A DNA stretch of 64,000 bases, taken from NCBI RefSeq assembly GCF_000388115.1, contig NZ_AQGQ01000002.1, positions 1 to 64,000 of the forward strand, given 5' to 3'. Below the pieces are notes generated by a model. It was not told the DNA's origin, did no database searches, and saw only the letters and a list, made by a program, of their open reading frames with translations. The DNA comes from Aeromonas molluscorum 848 (GTDB lineage Bacteria > Pseudomonadota > Gammaproteobacteria > Enterobacterales > Aeromonadaceae). The translations under genes were made by a program, and so were the position numbers. Positions within the stretch are counted from its first letter, which is position 1; every line of letters begins with the position of its first letter. Shown in pieces: positions 28,178 to 36,518 of this stretch.

Positions 28178-28558
28178 TCAGCTGGATTGCTTCAACAGGC
28201 CTGAGGCACTGCCGGCATAGTCCCGTGGAGGCAGACCTTGGCTCTCTTCATCAGGGGCAGGCGTTTCTTCGACCTCAGATTCACGGAACAGTGGCTCCTC
28301 GGCCTTGGCCAGGAACTTGCTCTGCTCGGCCATGTGGCGGTAGAGAGTCTGGTACTGCTCGGCCAACTGCTCCATCAGGGCGGCGCTGTCGGCAAAGTGG
28401 TTGTTGATCTGGCCTTGGTAACTTTCCATGTCCTTGCGGGCAGTGTTGAGTTCGCGCTCGAGGCGACCGGCATCACGGCTACGCACCGAGAAACGACCAA
28501 TCAGGACTCCGATAATCAGGGCGGCAACGGCCAGCAGGATCCCATTTAACAGACTCAT
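28178..28558 (-). CDS. zapG: cell division protein ZapG (YhcB, DUF1043)
   Basis: 126 residues: an N-terminal membrane helix (ILLAVAALIIGVLIGRFSV) then a long cytoplasmic coiled coil and a Pro/Glu-rich tail. ZapG/YhcB links the divisome, elongation and LPS synthesis in E. coli. The order zapE, zapG, degQ, degS is shared with E. coli. It is divergent from zapE; both start within about 140 bases. Confidence 0.92.
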   Translation of the reverse strand: MSLLNGILLAVAALIIGVLIGRFSVRSRDAGRLERELNTARKDMESYQGQINNHFADSAALMEQLAEQYQTLYRHMAEQSKFLAKAEEPLFRESEVEETPAPDEESQGLPPRDYAGSASGLLKQSS

Positions 28559-28697
28559 AGATGCTCCTTGTTACAGCTAATTCAACATGTGGATGAAGGC
28601 CCGGAATGGCCGTCAACCCTGGAGGCACTATACCGTGCGCCCCGGGGCCGTGATACTCTTTTGTCCTCTATTCAGGGACTTGGAGACGTTTGACAGG

Positions 28698-29791
28698 ATG
28701 ACCCCGCAGCAAAAATATCAGCAAGATCTGCAACGTTCTGATTTTCAGGCCGATCCGGCCCAGGCGATGGCAGTGGCACATCTGGAGCGACTCTATCAGG
28801 ATTTGTGCGCTCCCCCGACTCCGACCAGATCCCGTGGTTGGTTGGGCTGGTTGCAAAAACCGCCAGCCGTCATACCTGTTCGGGGATTATATATGTGGGG
28901 TGGTGTTGGTCGGGGCAAGACCTGGCTGATGGATATTTTTTTGATGCCTTGCCTGGTCATCGCAAGTTGCGGGTGCATTTCCACCGCTTCATGCACAGGG
29001 TACATGATGAACTCAAAGGCTTGACCGGTCAGGCCGACCCCCTCAATCTCATTGCCAGCAAGCTGGCCAGTGAGACAGACATCATCTGTTTTGATGAGTT
29101 TTTCGTCTCCGACATCACGGATGCCATGTTGCTTGGCACCCTGTTCCAGGCTCTGTTTGGCCACGGCGTCGTGTTGGTGGCGACCTCCAATATCCCCCCG
29201 AAGGATCTCTATCGCAATGGTCTGCAACGGGCACGTTTTTTGCCGGCGATAGCGCTTATCGAGCAGCACTGCGAGATCCTCAATGTCGATGGGGGAGTCG
29301 ATTACCGGTTGCGGACCCTGGAGCAGGCCGAGATCTATCACCACCCCCTCGACGGGGAAGCAAGATCCAATCTGGAGCGTTACTTCCAGCAATTGACCGG
29401 CCAGAAACAGGCATTGCCATCGGCCATAGAGGTGAATCATCGTCAGTTGCAGACATTGGGGGCCGAGGAGGGGCTGCTCTACATTAGCTTCGAGCAACTC
29501 TGCCGCAGCGCCCGCTCCCAGGGGGATTACATCGAACTGTCACGACTATTCCATACCGTGCTGCTGGCCGAGGTGCAGCCGATGGGGTCTTCATCCGAGG
29601 ATGCGGCGCGGCGCTTCATTGCCATGGTCGACGAGTTCTATGAGCGTCACGTCAAGCTCATCATTTCGGCAGCTGTCCCCATGACGGAGCTCTATAGCGG
29701 AGGTCTGCTCAGCTTCGAGTTCAAACGTTGTCTTTCACGCCTGCAGGAGATGCAATCGCACGAATACCTTGCCAGAGTGCACCTTCCTTAG
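28698..29791 (+). CDS. zapE: cell division ATPase ZapE (frameshifted in this sequence)
   Basis: AFG1-type ATPase that associates with FtsZ rings. The first frame gives MTPQQKYQQDLQ through PVRGLYMWGGVGRGKTWLMDIF (Walker A). The rest, from DALPGHRKLRVHFHRFM with Walker B IICFDEFF to the C-terminus, is in the -1 frame. The switch is at the T7 run 28936-28942; eight Ts would restore about 365 residues and FFDALPG. This is a one-base loss in a homopolymer, either an artefact or a mutation. T TTT TTG is also a valid -1 slippery heptamer. The ATG at 28698 follows CAGG. Confidence 0.88.
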
Positions 29792-29903
29792 TCACAATAC
29801 CCGCGCCTGCCAGTCGATGGGCATCTGCGGCAGGTAGGGTCGGGCGACATTTGCAAACTTCATGGCAGTGAAATTAGCAGGTGATATTTAAGGCAACTTC
29901 ACT

Positions 29904-29909
29904 TATAAT
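29904..29909 (+). promoter_or_regulatory. likely -10 element of rplM-rpsI, with long leader
   Basis: Perfect TATAAT 150 bases before the rplM ATG. No good -35 was found. The 29792-30058 gap holds no gene. The leader of about 140 bases contains a TGGG / CCCA hairpin near 30006-30019; in E. coli, L13 represses its own mRNA leader. Confidence 0.5.
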
Positions 29910-30058
29910 CGCCCGGCCCACGTTACAGCTGTCGATAAGACAGCAATACTTTAAAGCTTTACTTGTATTCGAAGGGGTACAGGTAGGCCATCGTTTGTTG
30001 TTTGTGGGAGAGCCCCCATAAGCAATTGGGTCTGTAACAGGTAATTGGGTTTAACTTA

Positions 30059-30487
30059 ATGAAAACTTTCGTTGCCAAGCCAGAAACCGTAAAACGTGAC
30101 TGGTACATTGTGGACGCAGAAGGTAAAACTCTGGGTCGTATCGCAACTGAGATTGCTGCTCGCCTGCGTGGCAAGCACAAAGCTGAGTATACTCCGCACG
30201 TTGACACCGGTGATTACATCATCGTTGTAAACGCTGAGAAGGTGCATGTTACCGGTAAGAAATTTACCGATAAAATCTACCATTCTCACTCCGGTTTCCC
30301 GGGTGGTATCAAGTCAATCAGCTTCGACAAGCTGATCAAGCGTAAACCGGAAATGGTAATCGAAGCTGCTATCAAAGGCATGCTGCCGAAGGGTCCTCTG
30401 GGCCGTGCCATGTTCCGTAAACTGAAAGTTTACGCAGGCGCCGAGCATGCTCATGCTGCTCAGCAACCTCAAGTACTGGATATCTAA
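30059..30487 (+). CDS. rplM: 50S ribosomal protein L13
   Basis: 142 residues, full length. [20 protein letters not shown], the HSGFPGG-type block [11 protein letters not shown] and [11 protein letters not shown] are typical of bacterial L13, an early 50S assembly protein. Codon use is strongly biased (Lys AAA, Gly GGT), as in highly expressed genes and unlike the GC-rich neighbours. It forms a two-gene operon with rpsI, 15 bases downstream. Confidence 0.98.
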   Translation: MKTFVAKPETVKRDWYIVDAEGKTLGRIATEIAARLRGKHKAEYTPHVDTGDYIIVVNAEKVHVTGKKFTDKIYHSHSGFPGGIKSISFDKLIKRKPEMVIEAAIKGMLPKGPLGRAMFRKLKVYAGAEHAHAAQQPQVLDI

Positions 30488-30502
30488 TCGGGAACTGGCA
30501 AC

Positions 30503-30895
30503 ATGGCAGAAAATCAATACTACGGTACCGGCCGTCGCAAAAGCTCCACTGCTCGCGTCTTTATCAAAGCGGGTAGCGGTAAAATCGTAATCAACCAGCG
30601 CTCCTTGGAGCAGTACTTCGGTCGTCCGACTGCCCGTATGGTAGTTCGTCAGCCGCTGGAACTGGTTGAAATGACCGAGAAACTGGATCTGTACATCACC
30701 GTTAACGGTGGTGGCATCTCCGGTCAAGCTGGTGCGATCCGTCACGGTATCACTCGTGCTCTGATGCAGTACGATGAAACCTTGCGCGGTGAACTGCGTA
30801 AAGCAGGCTTTGTTACTCGCGATGCCCGTAAGGTTGAGCGTAAGAAAGTCGGTCTGCACAAAGCTCGTAAGCGTCCGCAGTACTCCAAGCGTTAA
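30503..30895 (+). CDS. rpsI: 30S ribosomal protein S9
   Basis: 130 residues ending in [11 protein letters not shown], the S9 tail that reaches the P-site tRNA. The N-terminus [19 protein letters not shown] is typical. Highly expressed codon bias like rplM. A strong terminator follows. Confidence 0.98.
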   Translation: MAENQYYGTGRRKSSTARVFIKAGSGKIVINQRSLEQYFGRPTARMVVRQPLELVEMTEKLDLYITVNGGGISGQAGAIRHGITRALMQYDETLRGELRKAGFVTRDARKVERKKVGLHKARKRPQYSKR

Positions 30896-30910
30896 TTCGC
30901 TTTTGGTACT

Positions 30911-30957
30911 CACTCTTTCGAGTGTTAAAAAAGCCTGGCAGCCGCCAGGCTTTTTTT
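30911..30957 (+). terminator. rplM-rpsI terminator
   Basis: Stem GCCTGGC / GCCAGGC with loop AGCC, flanked by six As and seven Ts. A smaller hairpin CACTC / GAGTG lies just before it. Confidence 0.92.
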
Positions 30958-31122
30958 ATTGGTAACATTTTAATGGCCATTGCTAACCTCACGTCACAAA
31001 AGACAAAAAATTGTGTCTTTATTGTTTTTGCCCTTCGCTTCTCTTTCTTGTCAATTTGTTATCTTTTCTTTAAAATTTCCTCGATTTTTCTGTGACAATT
31101 GTAACTCCTGCTTCCGCCACTG

Positions 31123-31151
31123 TTGTCACAGGGGAACAGGGACATTATAAG
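31123..31151 (+). promoter_or_regulatory. near-consensus promoter of petABC
   Basis: TTGTCA, 17-base spacer, TATAAG: five of six matches in each hexamer. The start point would be near 31158, 26 bases before the petA ATG. The AT-rich stretch 30961-31120 before it holds no gene. Confidence 0.7.
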
Positions 31152-31183
31152 AATGCGCCGAGTCCACATGGGAGAGTTTTTGG

Positions 31184-31774
31184 ATGAGCAATGCGCCAGT
31201 TGATACCGGCCGCCGCAGATTTCTTACCTGGTCAACGATAGCCGTTGGTGGGGTAGGGGCTGCTTTTACCGCAGTGCCGTTTATAAAATCATGGAACCCG
31301 AGTGCCAAGGCCAAGGCTGCTGGCGCTCCGGTTGAAGTCGACATTAGCAAGTTGGAGCCGGGTCAACTCATTCGTGTTGAATGGCGCGGCAAACCGGTCT
31401 GGGTGGTCAATCGTTCCAAGCAGATTCTGGATGGCCTGCCGACGCACGACAACCTGTTGCGCGATCCAAAATCCGATGAGCCCCAACAGCCTGACTATGC
31501 CCACAACGGATACAGGTCCATCAAGCCGGAAATCTTTGTGGCTGTTGGTATCTGTACCCATTTGGGCTGCTCCCCAACCTATCTGCCAGACAGTTTCGGT
31601 GAGCAGGTTGAAGGGGTCAGCTCTGGCTTTTTCTGCCCCTGTCATGGTTCCAAATTCGACATGGCCGGTCGCGTGTTTCAGGGGGTACCTGCCCCACTGA
31701 ATCTGGTGATCCCGCCGTACCAGTATCTCAGCGACACCACCATCCTGGTCGGTGTCGATGGCAAGGAGGCCTGA
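31184..31774 (+). CDS. petA: ubiquinol-cytochrome c reductase Rieske iron-sulfur subunit
   Basis: 196 residues. The twin-arginine leader RRRFLTWSTIAVGG stays as the membrane anchor. The [2Fe-2S] ligands lie in CTHLGC and CPCHGS. It takes the first electron from ubiquinol at the Qo site of the bc1 complex and passes it to cytochrome c1. First gene of petABC; the ATG at 31184 has GGGAG ten bases upstream. Confidence 0.97.
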   Translation: MSNAPVDTGRRRFLTWSTIAVGGVGAAFTAVPFIKSWNPSAKAKAAGAPVEVDISKLEPGQLIRVEWRGKPVWVVNRSKQILDGLPTHDNLLRDPKSDEPQQPDYAHNGYRSIKPEIFVAVGICTHLGCSPTYLPDSFGEQVEGVSSGFFCPCHGSKFDMAGRVFQGVPAPLNLVIPPYQYLSDTTILVGVDGKEA

Positions 31775-31776
31775 CC

Positions 31777-32994
31777 ATGTTTGCCAAATTGATGGGCTGG
31801 ATCGATTATCGTTTTCCGCTCACGGCCATGTACAACGACCATATGGCCAAGTACCCGGCCCCGAAAAACCTGAATTTTTGGTACTTCTTCGGATCCCTTG
31901 CCATGTTGGTGCTGGTCAACCAGATCATCACAGGCATCTGGCTGACCATGAACTACAACCCGTCGGCTGAGGGTGCCTTTGCCTCCGTCGAGTACATCAT
32001 GCGGGACGTGGATTACGGCTGGCTGTTGCGCTACATGCACAGTACCGGTGCCTCCGCCTTCTTCGTGGTGGTCTATCTGCACATGTTCCGTGGTCTCATT
32101 TACGGTTCTTATCAGAAACCCCGTGAGCTGCTGTGGATCTTCGGCATGCTGATCTTCCTGGTGTTGATGGCTGAAGCCTTCATGGGATATTTGCTGCCCT
32201 GGGGACAGATGTCCTTCTGGGGGGCTCAGGTCATCATCTCCCTGTTTGGCGCCATCCCGGTGATTGGTGACGATCTGACCCTGTGGATCCGGGGTGACTA
32301 TGTTATCTCGGGGGCAACCCTCACCCGCTTCTTTGCGCTCCATGTCATCGCACTGCCGTTGGTACTGGTGCTACTGGTCGCCATGCATATCCTGGCGTTG
32401 CATGAGGTGGGATCCAACAACCCGGACGGGATCGAGATCAAGACGCACAAGGACGAGAATGGCTGGCCACTGGATGCCGTTGCCTTCCATCCCTATTTCA
32501 CCGTCAAAGACATGATTGGTGTGGCCGGTTTCCTGTTCTTCTTCTGCGCCATCATCTTCTTCAAGCCGGACATGTGGGGTTACTTCCTCGAGAAGCCGAA
32601 CTTTGAAGTGGCGAATGGCCTGAAGACGCCAGCGCACATTGCTCCGGTTTGGTACTTCACGCCCTTCTACGCCATCTTGCGTGCGGTACCGGACAAGTTG
32701 CTCGGCGTCATCATGATGGGGCTCTCCATCGTCGTGCTGTTCTTGCTGCCCTGGCTGGATCGTTGCAAGGTGCGTTCGGTACGCTATCGCAGCATGCTGC
32801 ACAAGCTGAACATTGCTCAGTTTGTGGTCTGCTTCGTCATCCTCGGAGTATTGGGGGTCTTGCCTTCCACGCCGACCTTGACGTTGGTTGCGCAGATCTG
32901 TTCACTCGGCTACTTCGGATTCTTTGTCCTGCTCTATTTCTATAGCAAGAACGAAAATACCAAGCCGCTGCCGGAGAGGATCACATTCAAATGA
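31777..32994 (+). CDS. petB: cytochrome b subunit of the bc1 complex
   Basis: 405 residues with eight predicted membrane helices, full-length cytochrome b (not split into b6 and IV). Heme-ligand His pairs are in the helices around YMHSTGASAFFVVVYLHM and FFALHVIALPLVLVLLVAMHI, and the Qo motif is PVWYFTPFYAILR, where many families have PEWY. It starts two bases after petA and overlaps petC by ATGA. Confidence 0.97.
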   Translation: MFAKLMGWIDYRFPLTAMYNDHMAKYPAPKNLNFWYFFGSLAMLVLVNQIITGIWLTMNYNPSAEGAFASVEYIMRDVDYGWLLRYMHSTGASAFFVVVYLHMFRGLIYGSYQKPRELLWIFGMLIFLVLMAEAFMGYLLPWGQMSFWGAQVIISLFGAIPVIGDDLTLWIRGDYVISGATLTRFFALHVIALPLVLVLLVAMHILALHEVGSNNPDGIEIKTHKDENGWPLDAVAFHPYFTVKDMIGVAGFLFFFCAIIFFKPDMWGYFLEKPNFEVANGLKTPAHIAPVWYFTPFYAILRAVPDKLLGVIMMGLSIVVLFLLPWLDRCKVRSVRYRSMLHKLNIAQFVVCFVILGVLGVLPSTPTLTLVAQICSLGYFGFFVLLYFYSKNENTKPLPERITFK

Positions 32995-33725
32995 AAAGGA
33001 TAATCTTTGCTGTGCTCGCTCTGCTGCCAGGGTTGGCCATGGCAGCGGGTGCCAGTGTACAACTGGACAAGGCTGACTATGACCTGAGCGACAAGGCGTC
33101 TTTGCAGCGTGGCGCGACCACCTTCATGAACTACTGTGCGGGTTGCCACTCGACTCAATATCAGCGTTACAACAGGGTGGCTGAGGATCTGGGGATCCCC
33201 GAAGATCTGATGCGGGATAACCTTATCTTCAACGGTGCCAAGGTGGGGGATCTGATGAAGAGCTCCATCTCCGAGAAGGATGCTGCCCGCTGGTTCGGCG
33301 CATCACCACCGGACTTGACGCTGGTCGCCAGGGTGCGTGGTGCAGACTGGGTCTACACCTACCTGCGTTCTTTTTACGTGGATCCGACTCGCCCGTTTGG
33401 AGTGAATAACCTGGTGTTCCCCTCTGTGGGCATGCCCCATGTATTGGAGCCGCTGCAGGGTACTCCGCGCCTGGAGCAGGAGACTCGTCTGGTCGATGGG
33501 CAAGAGGTGCACGAGACCATCGGCATCAAATCCGATGGCAATGGCGAAATGACGAACGAAGAATATGATCAGACGGTGCTGGATCTGGTAAACTTCCTGG
33601 TCTACTCGGCTGAGCCGGTCAAACTGGAGCGCGAACGCATGGGCTTCTGGGTGCTGGGCTTTATCGCTATCTTCTTCATCTTCACTGTGCTGTTGAAGAA
33701 GGAATTCTGGCGCGACGTTCACTAA
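32991..33725 (+). CDS. petC: cytochrome c1 subunit of the bc1 complex
   Basis: 244 residues. Signal peptide (MKRIIFAVLALLPGLAMAAG), one c-type heme site CAGCH, an axial Met likely in VGMPHV, and a C-terminal membrane anchor (MGFWVLGFIAIFFIFTVLL). It carries electrons from the Rieske centre to soluble cytochrome c. It ends the petABC operon. Confidence 0.96.
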   Translation: MKRIIFAVLALLPGLAMAAGASVQLDKADYDLSDKASLQRGATTFMNYCAGCHSTQYQRYNRVAEDLGIPEDLMRDNLIFNGAKVGDLMKSSISEKDAARWFGASPPDLTLVARVRGADWVYTYLRSFYVDPTRPFGVNNLVFPSVGMPHVLEPLQGTPRLEQETRLVDGQEVHETIGIKSDGNGEMTNEEYDQTVLDLVNFLVYSAEPVKLERERMGFWVLGFIAIFFIFTVLLKKEFWRDVH

Positions 33726-33753
33726 GCGACCAGATCCGAGTAATATAATGCAC

Positions 33754-33795
33754 GGCAATGAGGTCCAAGTTACTTCATTGCCGTTTCTGCTTTTT
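33754..33795 (+). terminator. hairpin between petC and sspA
   Basis: Stem GGCAATGA / TCATTGCC with a 13-base loop, then GTTTCTGCTTTTT. It looks like the petABC terminator. A TATAAT at 33744-33749 lies just before it, so it could also sit in the sspA leader. Confidence 0.6.
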
Positions 33796-33812
33796 AATGA
33801 CGGGAGGGTTCA

Positions 33813-34442
33813 ATGGCTGTAGCTGCCAATAAGCGTTCGGTAATGACGCTGTTTTCCGGTGCCAACGATATGTTCAGCCATCAGGTGCGCATTGTCCTGG
33901 CGGAGAAGGGTGTTAGCGTAGATATCTGCCAGGTTGACCCGAGCAACTTGCCGGATGAACTGGCTGAGCTGAACCCGTACAACTCAGTGCCGACTCTGGT
34001 TGATCGTGAGCTTGCACTCTATACCTCACGCATCATCATGGAGTATCTGGACGAGCGCTTCCCTCATCCGCCACTGATGCCTGTTTACCCGGTTGCCCGT
34101 GGTAACAGCCGTCTGATGATGCATCGCATCGAGCTGGACTGGTACAGTCTGGCCGACAAGATCATGGCAGGCACCGATGTCGAGGCGGCACGCAACGAGT
34201 TGCGTGACAATCTGCTGGCCATCGCCCCTATCTTTGGTGAAATGCCTTATTTCATGAGCGAAGAGTTCGGTCTGGTCGACTGCTACATGGCCCCGTTGCT
34301 GTGGCGTCTGCCAAGTCTGGGCATCGATCTGGGTGGTCGCGGCGCTAAAGAGCTGAAGGCCTACATGGTTCGTCTGTTCGAGCGCGAGTCCTTCCAGGCA
34401 TCCCTGACCGAAGCTGAGCGCGAGATCCGCTCCGGTATATGA
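33813..34442 (+). CDS. sspA: stringent starvation protein A
   Basis: 209 residues, glutathione-transferase fold without transferase activity. SspA binds RNA polymerase and sigma-70 and changes promoter choice in starvation and acid stress. [24 protein letters not shown] and the [10 protein letters not shown] block are diagnostic. GGGAGG precedes the ATG at 33813. It overlaps sspB by ATGA, the usual pair. Confidence 0.96.
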   Translation: MAVAANKRSVMTLFSGANDMFSHQVRIVLAEKGVSVDICQVDPSNLPDELAELNPYNSVPTLVDRELALYTSRIIMEYLDERFPHPPLMPVYPVARGNSRLMMHRIELDWYSLADKIMAGTDVEAARNELRDNLLAIAPIFGEMPYFMSEEFGLVDCYMAPLLWRLPSLGIDLGGRGAKELKAYMVRLFERESFQASLTEAEREIRSGI

Positions 34443-34867
34443 GTATGGAACCGACAATGACCCCGAGTCGCCCGTATCTGTTGCGGGCGTTCTTTGACTG
34501 GCTGCTGGACAATGACCTGACGCCTCACCTGGTGGTGAACGTCAACATTCCCCATGTGCAGGTGCCACTGCAATTTGCCCAAGATGGGCAGATCGTGCTG
34601 AACATCGCGCCGCGAGCGGTAATGCAGTTCCACATGGATAATGATGCCATCAGCTTCAGCGCCCGCTTTGGTGGCGTGTCCCAGCAGGTTTATATTCCCA
34701 TGGCGGCCATCATGGCCATCCATGCCAGAGAGAACGGTGTTGGTACCTTGTTCCCGCCGGAGCCAGCGTATGACCTCTGGCTGGAGCAGGCTGATGAGGA
34801 GCAGGTACAGCCTGATCCTGAACCGCCGCGCCCCACTGGCAGGCCGAGTCTTACTGTCATCAAGTAA
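34439..34867 (+). CDS. sspB: ClpXP protease specificity factor SspB
   Basis: 142 residues. The folded N-terminal part (to about 110) binds the ssrA tag; an acidic, Pro-rich linker leads to the C-terminal RPSLTVIK, which docks on the ClpX zinc domain. This delivers ssrA-tagged proteins and RseA fragments to ClpXP, and so links to DegS in the same window. It ends in a bidirectional terminator. Confidence 0.96.
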   Translation: MSMEPTMTPSRPYLLRAFFDWLLDNDLTPHLVVNVNIPHVQVPLQFAQDGQIVLNIAPRAVMQFHMDNDAISFSARFGGVSQQVYIPMAAIMAIHARENGVGTLFPPEPAYDLWLEQADEEQVQPDPEPPRPTGRPSLTVIK

Positions 34868-34881
34868 TCTCATGGACCAAT

Positions 34882-34912
34882 AAAAAACGCAGCCAATCGG
34901 CTGCGTTTTTCT
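34882..34912. terminator. bidirectional terminator between sspB and dolP
   Basis: Stem ACGCAGCC / GGCTGCGT with loop AATC, six As before and five Ts after. Serves both convergent genes. Confidence 0.9.
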
Positions 34913-34933
34913 ATTTAGGAGTTGAGAGTGGCG

Positions 34934-35512
34934 TCACTCCTGAGCGTACTCGAACGCCTTGATGACCCGGGTCACGCCGCTGACGTGGCGGGCAATCTCG
35001 ACAGACTGTTCTGCTTCCTTGCGGGTCACCAGACCGATCAGAAAGACCTCGCCGTTCTCTGTCACTACTTTGACCTTGGTGCTGTCAAAGCCCTTGGCGG
35101 CCAACATGTCGGCACGCACCTTGGAGGTGATCCAGGAATCATTGCTGCGAGTACCTATGCTGACGGGTTTGCCGAGGCGCAACTCGTTGTAGACGTGGCG
35201 TACCCCTTCAATGCGGCCAACCGTCTGCCCCGCACTCTGCTTGTAAGCATCGGTCGGTGTCTGGCCGACTAGCAGCACGCGGCCATTGTTGCTATAGACG
35301 CTGATCTTGCTGGCGGCAGAGAGTGCCTTGTTGTCTGCCAGTAGATTGGCTGCTTTCAGCTCTATGGCCTGATCGTCCCACTGGGTACTCAGGGTGCGGC
35401 GGTCACCAGCACTGTTGGCCGTACCGGCAGCTCCACCAACGACCACGGCAGCGCAGCCTTGCAGCAGCAGGGAACCGGTCACCAGGACCATGATTAGGGG
35501 CGTCTTGTTCAA
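34934..35512 (-). CDS. dolP: outer-membrane lipoprotein DolP (YraP), two BON domains
   Basis: 192 residues from a TTG at 35512. Lipobox LLLQGC, then two BON domains (about 45-115 and 125-190). DolP sits at division sites on the inner face of the outer membrane, binds anionic lipid and supports BamA. No ATG gives a sensible leader: GTG 35560 lies inside diaA and ATG 35491 leaves no basic residues, whereas AAGAGG lies nine bases before the TTG. It follows diaA by four bases. Confidence 0.9.
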   Translation of the reverse strand: MNKTPLIMVLVTGSLLLQGCAAVVVGGAAGTANSAGDRRTLSTQWDDQAIELKAANLLADNKALSAASKISVYSNNGRVLLVGQTPTDAYKQSAGQTVGRIEGVRHVYNELRLGKPVSIGTRSNDSWITSKVRADMLAAKGFDSTKVKVVTENGEVFLIGLVTRKEAEQSVEIARHVSGVTRVIKAFEYAQE

Positions 35513-35516
35513 GATG

Positions 35517-36107
35517 TTAATCCTCTTGTTGCGGGAAGAGCGTCTGATCGATGAGATCACACAGACAATGAAGGGTCAACAGGTTGACTTCCAAAATACG
35601 CGGTCGACGGGCAGATGGTACCCGGATCTCGACATCGTTAGGGCCGAGCAGGCCTGCCATCTCGCCGCCGTCACCACCGCTCAGCACCACTATGGTCATG
35701 TCACGGGAGAGGGCAGCTTCGGCCGCCTTGATCAGACTGCGGCTGTGGCCAGAGGTGGTAATGACGACCAGGATGTCGCCGGGTTGACCCAAGGCACGGA
35801 TCTGTTTGGCATACACCTCTTCGAAGCCGTGGTCGGTGGCAATGGCACTGATGGTTGCCATGTCGGCGGTCAGGGCCATGCCGGGCAGGGAGGGACGCTG
35901 GGTTTCGTAACAGTTGACCAACTCACTGATGAACAGCTGGGCCAGGGCTGCGGAGGGACCGTTGCCACAGGCGAGTACCTTGTGGCCATTGAGCAGGCAG
36001 ATGGTGATCATCTGCGCCGCAGTATGGATAGCATCCGGCAGCGCCTCCGAAGCGGCGATCTTGGTTTGAATGCTTTCTGTGTAGTTCTCTTTGATGCGAT
36101 CTGTCAT
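35517..36107 (-). CDS. diaA: DnaA initiator-associating protein DiaA
   Basis: 196 residues, single SIS domain (GmhA-like). DiaA tetramers bind DnaA and help load it at ori[31 protein letters not shown] and [12 protein letters not shown] are typical. Neighbours yraN, lpoA and dolP reproduce the E. coli yraM-yraN-diaA-yraP order, which separates it from the LPS enzyme GmhA. Confidence 0.93.
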   Translation of the reverse strand: MTDRIKENYTESIQTKIAASEALPDAIHTAAQMITICLLNGHKVLACGNGPSAALAQLFISELVNCYETQRPSLPGMALTADMATISAIATDHGFEEVYAKQIRALGQPGDILVVITTSGHSRSLIKAAEAALSRDMTIVVLSGGDGGEMAGLLGPNDVEIRVPSARRPRILEVNLLTLHCLCDLIDQTLFPQQED

Positions 36108-36116
36108 GGGACCCTC

Positions 36117-36518
36117 TTAAAAGGCGTTCTGGATCCAGTCTGGCTGGTTGCCCTCGAACGCCAGCACATCGAATCGACAGGCCTGGCTGGCCTCGTTGAT
36201 GCCATGGTGCGTCAAATAGTGGCGGGCGGCTAGCATGAGCTTGCGTTGTTTGGCCGGAGTGACCGAGGCGGCGGCGCCGCCATGGTCGTTATCGGCCCGA
36301 TATCTGACCTCGACAAACACCAGGGTATCACCCTGGCGCATGATGAGATCCAGTTCGCCGCCACGGCAGTGATAGTTGCGTTCAATCAGTTGCAGACCCC
36401 GGGCCTGCAACCAGTTGGCGGCGACTAACTCAAAGTGCTGTCCCGGACGCGGTGGTGTCGCTGCTGTCTGAAACAGGTTCAGGCAATGCTGTATCAGGGG
36501 CTTGAGTCTGCTCTTCAT
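36117..36518 (-). CDS. yraN: YraN family endonuclease-like protein (UPF0102)
   Basis: 133 residues from the ATG at 36518. Predicted nuclease fold with RGGELDLIMRQG, VFVEVRYR and the C-terminal CRFDVLAFEG; the exact role is unknown. The start lies 89 bases inside lpoA in another frame. Further upstream starts exist, but no later in-frame start keeps the conserved region. diaA follows after nine bases. Confidence 0.88.
   Translation of the reverse strand: MKSRLKPLIQHCLNLFQTAATPPRPGQHFELVAANWLQARGLQLIERNYHCRGGELDLIMRQGDTLVFVEVRYRADNDHGGAAASVTPAKQRKLMLAARHYLTHHGINEASQACRFDVLAFEGNQPDWIQNAF

Noticed and set aside
28805-29791. separate gene starting at 28805
   Set aside because: Its first 47 residues are an out-of-frame reading of the ZapE N-terminus; the real ZapE sequence begins in this frame only after the T7 run.
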